NCBI GenBank assembly: GCA_022614735.1
Contig: JAKEHZ010000180.1
Span: 1-14,593, forward strand
Reading direction: 5' to 3'
Origin: Acidobacteriota bacterium
GTDB lineage: Bacteria; Acidobacteriota; Blastocatellia; RBC074
Length of the DNA stretch: 14,593 nucleotides
Below are positions 12,301 through 14,593 of this stretch, one piece after another (the first letter of the stretch is position 1; each line of letters begins with the position of its first letter). Position numbers and translations under genes: made by a program. The notes under the pieces were generated by a model. That model ran no database searches, had not been told where the DNA came from, and worked only from the letters and a program-made list of their open reading frames with translations.

Positions 12301-14448
12301 ATGAGTCTTCACAAGGTTAGAGCGCCAAACCGATTTCCTCAGCGACGCTGGCTGAGAATTACACCTTATCTCTCATTGGCCCTTTTGATAGGAGTAATCG
12401 CTCTGATCTGGTGGTGGTGGACTCGCCCGCCCAAGCTGTTCGTCGCCGTCGTCACTCTGGCTATCGCCGGTCCTGCTGAGATGCCGGTCAAAACTCACTA
12501 CGAGCCATTCGGAATCGCTGCGGATGAAGATGGAAACATTTTCGTCAGCGAAAGCACGACGGGGCGCATCTATCGCATTCCGGCCGGCAGTTATTCGACA
12601 GAGTCAACATCACAAAACGAAACCATCATCACTGAAGGACTCGAAACCCCATCCGCCATCGCGTTCGATGACGATGGGAATTTAATTATCGCAAACACAG
12701 GCGCGCACACGATTGTGCGTTTTAATTTGGAAACTAATCGATTGAGTGTAATTGCCGGCGCTCATGGCGAGAGCGGCTTCGCGGACGGAGCGGGTCAAGA
12801 GGCGCGATTTAACGGCCCTGTAGGCGTTGCCGTGGCTGAAGACGGAGCGATATTCGTCGCCGACACATACAATGACCGCATTCGTGTCATCTCGCGAGAT
12901 GGACAGGTACGAACACTGGCGGGAGGGAGCGAGCCCGGTTTTTCTGATGGCCCCGGTGCGGAAGCACGCTTCGACACTCCCTGCGGAATAGCGGTTGATG
13001 AGGACGGGTCATTGCTGGTGGCGGATAGTGGCAATCATCGCATACGCCGCGTTGAGTCGAATGGCCGCGTCACGACGATTGCAGGAACTGGCGATGCCAC
13101 AGACTTTGATGGCGCTCCGTTTGATGCCGCTTTCGATGAGCCGGCGGCGATTGCAGTGCTCGATAAGAATTCGTTCTACGTCGCCGATGCGGAAGGATCG
13201 ACAGTCCGGCTCTGCACATTCGGCGAGCAAGCATCAGTCAAGACACTTGCCGGAGGCTATCCATATGGGCTCCTTGATGATGAGCTTTCAAAAGCGCGCC
13301 TCAATCGGCCAACGGGGCTGGCATTATTGCCGGGCGGCGAACTGGCGTTTGCCGACAGTGGCAACGGGCTGGTGCGCGCGCTCGTTCCAGCCAACTCAAA
13401 GATAGGTCGTCGCGCCGATCCGAAATCCGTAACCATTCAAATCCCTGAAATGCGCGCGTTGCTCGAACCGCGATGGCCATTCGATCCGCCTCACGCGCGC
13501 CGCGACATCGCCGGCACCTTCGGCGAAATCAGGGGCGAACGTTTACCCGACCACGACGCATGGTTTCACAACGGTTTGGATGTGGCGGGAGCTTATGGCG
13601 AAACGGTGTGCGCCATCTTCGCCGAGCGAATCACCAGACCGCTTTCAGTAGAAAATGCCGGAGGAACACGCGAGCGTTTGCGCTTACCGCTGTTCGAATA
13701 CATCCATCTGCGCGTCGGGCGCGACCGGAACGATCAACCGATCGGTAACTTCGCCGGCGGCGCGATCACCTTTCGCCGCGATGCGAACAACCAGGTAATC
13801 GGTGTCCGTATCCGGCGCGGGACACGCATCAATGCGGGCGAGCCGATCGGAACGCTCAACCGGTTGAACCACATCCATCTCGTTGCGGGTCCCGCCACAT
13901 ACGAATTCAATCCGCTTTTAGTGCTGAGGCTTCCGGGGCTGACCGATAGCATACCGCCAGTGATCGAAGCCGTGACGATTACCAATGAAAATCACGAATT
14001 TATTTATGAAGCATCCGGGACCAGACAAGTTCAGGTAAGCGGCAAACTGCGGATTGCGGCGCGAGTCTATGATCGGATCGATGGCAATCCCCGTTATCGC
14101 AAACTTGGCGTTTACAGGCTGGGGTATCAGGTTCTCAATGCCAGTGGTTCGCCTGCGCCCGATTTCAAAGATCCGCGCAACAATATCGTCATCGATCGGT
14201 TGCCGGAAGATCCGCCCTCCGGTCCAAATGCTGTCTTATTGACTTTTGCTGAAGGCAGTCAATCAGGCTACCAGGGCGCAACCGTCTTCAGTTACCTCAT
14301 CACAAATGTCACGCGTGGCGGTGAAGCGCGCGAAGACATTTGGGACACATCGAAACTTGCACCAGGTGATTACACGCTGCGAGTGATCGCAGAGGATTAC
14401 TTCGGCAATCAGGCGCGGCGAGATCTGCCTGTGAGAGTCATGAGGTAA
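12301..14448 (+). CDS. Membrane-anchored NHL-repeat propeller fused to a LytM/M23-like peptidase domain
   Basis: A 715-residue envelope protein. Residues 1-20 are basic and 22-40 form one hydrophobic segment ending in four Trp, so the protein is anchored with the rest outside. Residues 66-362 hold six NHL-type repeats, each with a G-x-A-x-x-x-D/G-G-x-hydrophobic-V-A-D pattern (for example GVAVAEDGAIFVADTYNDRIRVI), probably a six-bladed propeller. Residues about 400-540 form a LytM/M23-like domain: His423 and Asp427 (HNGLD), His469 (YIHL), and His524-x-His526 (NHIHLV) reproduce the zinc ligands and catalytic histidines, and GEPIG precedes the last motif. It may cut peptidoglycan cross-links, with the propeller as binding platform. 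Residues 550-715 look like beta-sandwich domains ending in APGDYTLRVIAEDYFGN. A TTG start at 12274 would add nine residues; I prefer ATG at 12301 because it is the standard codon and a possible -10 box fits it. Neither has a good ribosome binding site. Confidence 0.85.
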   Translation: MSLHKVRAPNRFPQRRWLRITPYLSLALLIGVIALIWWWWTRPPKLFVAVVTLAIAGPAEMPVKTHYEPFGIAADEDGNIFVSESTTGRIYRIPAGSYSTESTSQNETIITEGLETPSAIAFDDDGNLIIANTGAHTIVRFNLETNRLSVIAGAHGESGFADGAGQEARFNGPVGVAVAEDGAIFVADTYNDRIRVISRDGQVRTLAGGSEPGFSDGPGAEARFDTPCGIAVDEDGSLLVADSGNHRIRRVESNGRVTTIAGTGDATDFDGAPFDAAFDEPAAIAVLDKNSFYVADAEGSTVRLCTFGEQASVKTLAGGYPYGLLDDELSKARLNRPTGLALLPGGELAFADSGNGLVRALVPANSKIGRRADPKSVTIQIPEMRALLEPRWPFDPPHARRDIAGTFGEIRGERLPDHDAWFHNGLDVAGAYGETVCAIFAERITRPLSVENAGGTRERLRLPLFEYIHLRVGRDRNDQPIGNFAGGAITFRRDANNQVIGVRIRRGTRINAGEPIGTLNRLNHIHLVAGPATYEFNPLLVLRLPGLTDSIPPVIEAVTITNENHEFIYEASGTRQVQVSGKLRIAARVYDRIDGNPRYRKLGVYRLGYQVLNASGSPAPDFKDPRNNIVIDRLPEDPPSGPNAVLLTFAEGSQSGYQGATVFSYLITNVTRGGEAREDIWDTSKLAPGDYTLRVIAEDYFGNQARRDLPVRVMR

Positions 14449-14454
14449 TAATGA

Positions 14455-14493
14455 ACCACGGATTGACACGGATGCGACGGATTTTCACGGATG
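14455..14493. repeat. ACGGAT degenerate tandem repeat
   Basis: Four copies of ACGGAT begin at 14458, 14468, 14477 and 14487, so the spacing is 10, 9 and 10 bases, close to one helical turn. The array begins seven bases after the stop codon of the NHL-peptidase gene. Similar 'ACACGGAT' runs occur between genes in diverse bacteria; the function is unknown. Confidence 0.6.
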
Positions 14494-14524
14494 TCGACTT
14501 TATCCATTTTTGTGCTGCATTCAA

Positions 14525-14551
14525 AATCCCCCCAACGGCAGTTGGGGGATT
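14525..14551 (+). terminator. GC-rich stem-loop after the NHL-peptidase gene
   Basis: AATCCCCCCAAC (14525-14536) pairs with GTTGGGGGATT (14541-14551) around a GGCA loop, with one bulged C. It lies 77 bases after the stop. It is followed by TGTTCAATT rather than a pure T-run, so it is a plausible but imperfect intrinsic terminator, or possibly the end of a repeat element cut by the window edge. Confidence 0.45.
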
Positions 14552-14593
14552 GTTCAATTCCAGCCTATATCGGCTCTCCATCTTGCTTCCCAA

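Overview
The window looks like chromosomal DNA of an acidobacterium, most likely from the Blastocatellia. This is inferred from gene content only. There are two tandem secreted von Willebrand factor A proteins of the kind typical of Acidobacteriota, a relic of an ABC permease of the acidobacterial 'ADOP' (MacB-like) type, a TPR-TonB protein, and a Tat-exported amidase of a subfamily I associate with this phylum. No rRNA, tRNA, CRISPR array, transposase or phage gene is visible.

Layout. Positions 1-1777 hold a heptamer repeat at the edge and a complete Tat-exported amidase with its full Lys-Ser-Ser triad. Positions 1778-3667 are decayed: a permease relic, then a membrane protein fused to a sulfatase-modifying-factor-like domain that stops where its conserved core should continue, then 422 bases with no recognisable gene. 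A TPR-TonB protein (3668-4708, +) converges on a CNNM/CorC-type membrane protein (4732-6075, -), which has a good promoter. The broken 3' tail of a TPR gene lies at 6114-6308.

The most interesting part is a minus-strand cluster running from 10850 down to 6315. In transcription order it holds VWFA protein 1, an unrecognised secreted protein, VWFA protein 2, and a secreted zinc hydrolase of the AstE/AspA (M14-like) type. The last gene overlaps the stop of VWFA 2 by four bases. All four products carry export signals, so they probably act in the envelope or periplasm; no shared function can be read from the sequence. A TATAAT box at 10990-10995 could drive the cluster, and a perfect 18-bp-arm palindrome sits between its first and second genes.

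Upstream of this cluster is a YihY/BrkB-family membrane protein (11255-12220, -), whose stop codon abuts a perfect 75-bp-arm inverted repeat. Divergent from it is a large membrane-anchored protein joining an NHL-type beta-propeller to a LytM/M23-like zinc peptidase domain (12301-14448, +). The window ends with short ACGGAT repeats and a GC-rich stem-loop.

Three structural signals are not explained by gene content: a 42-bp perfect inverted repeat built of heptamers that encodes the basic and hydrophobic parts of the hydrolase signal peptide; the 75-bp palindrome after yihY; and the 37-bp palindrome inside the VWFA cluster. I did not find a convincing new defence or mobile system.
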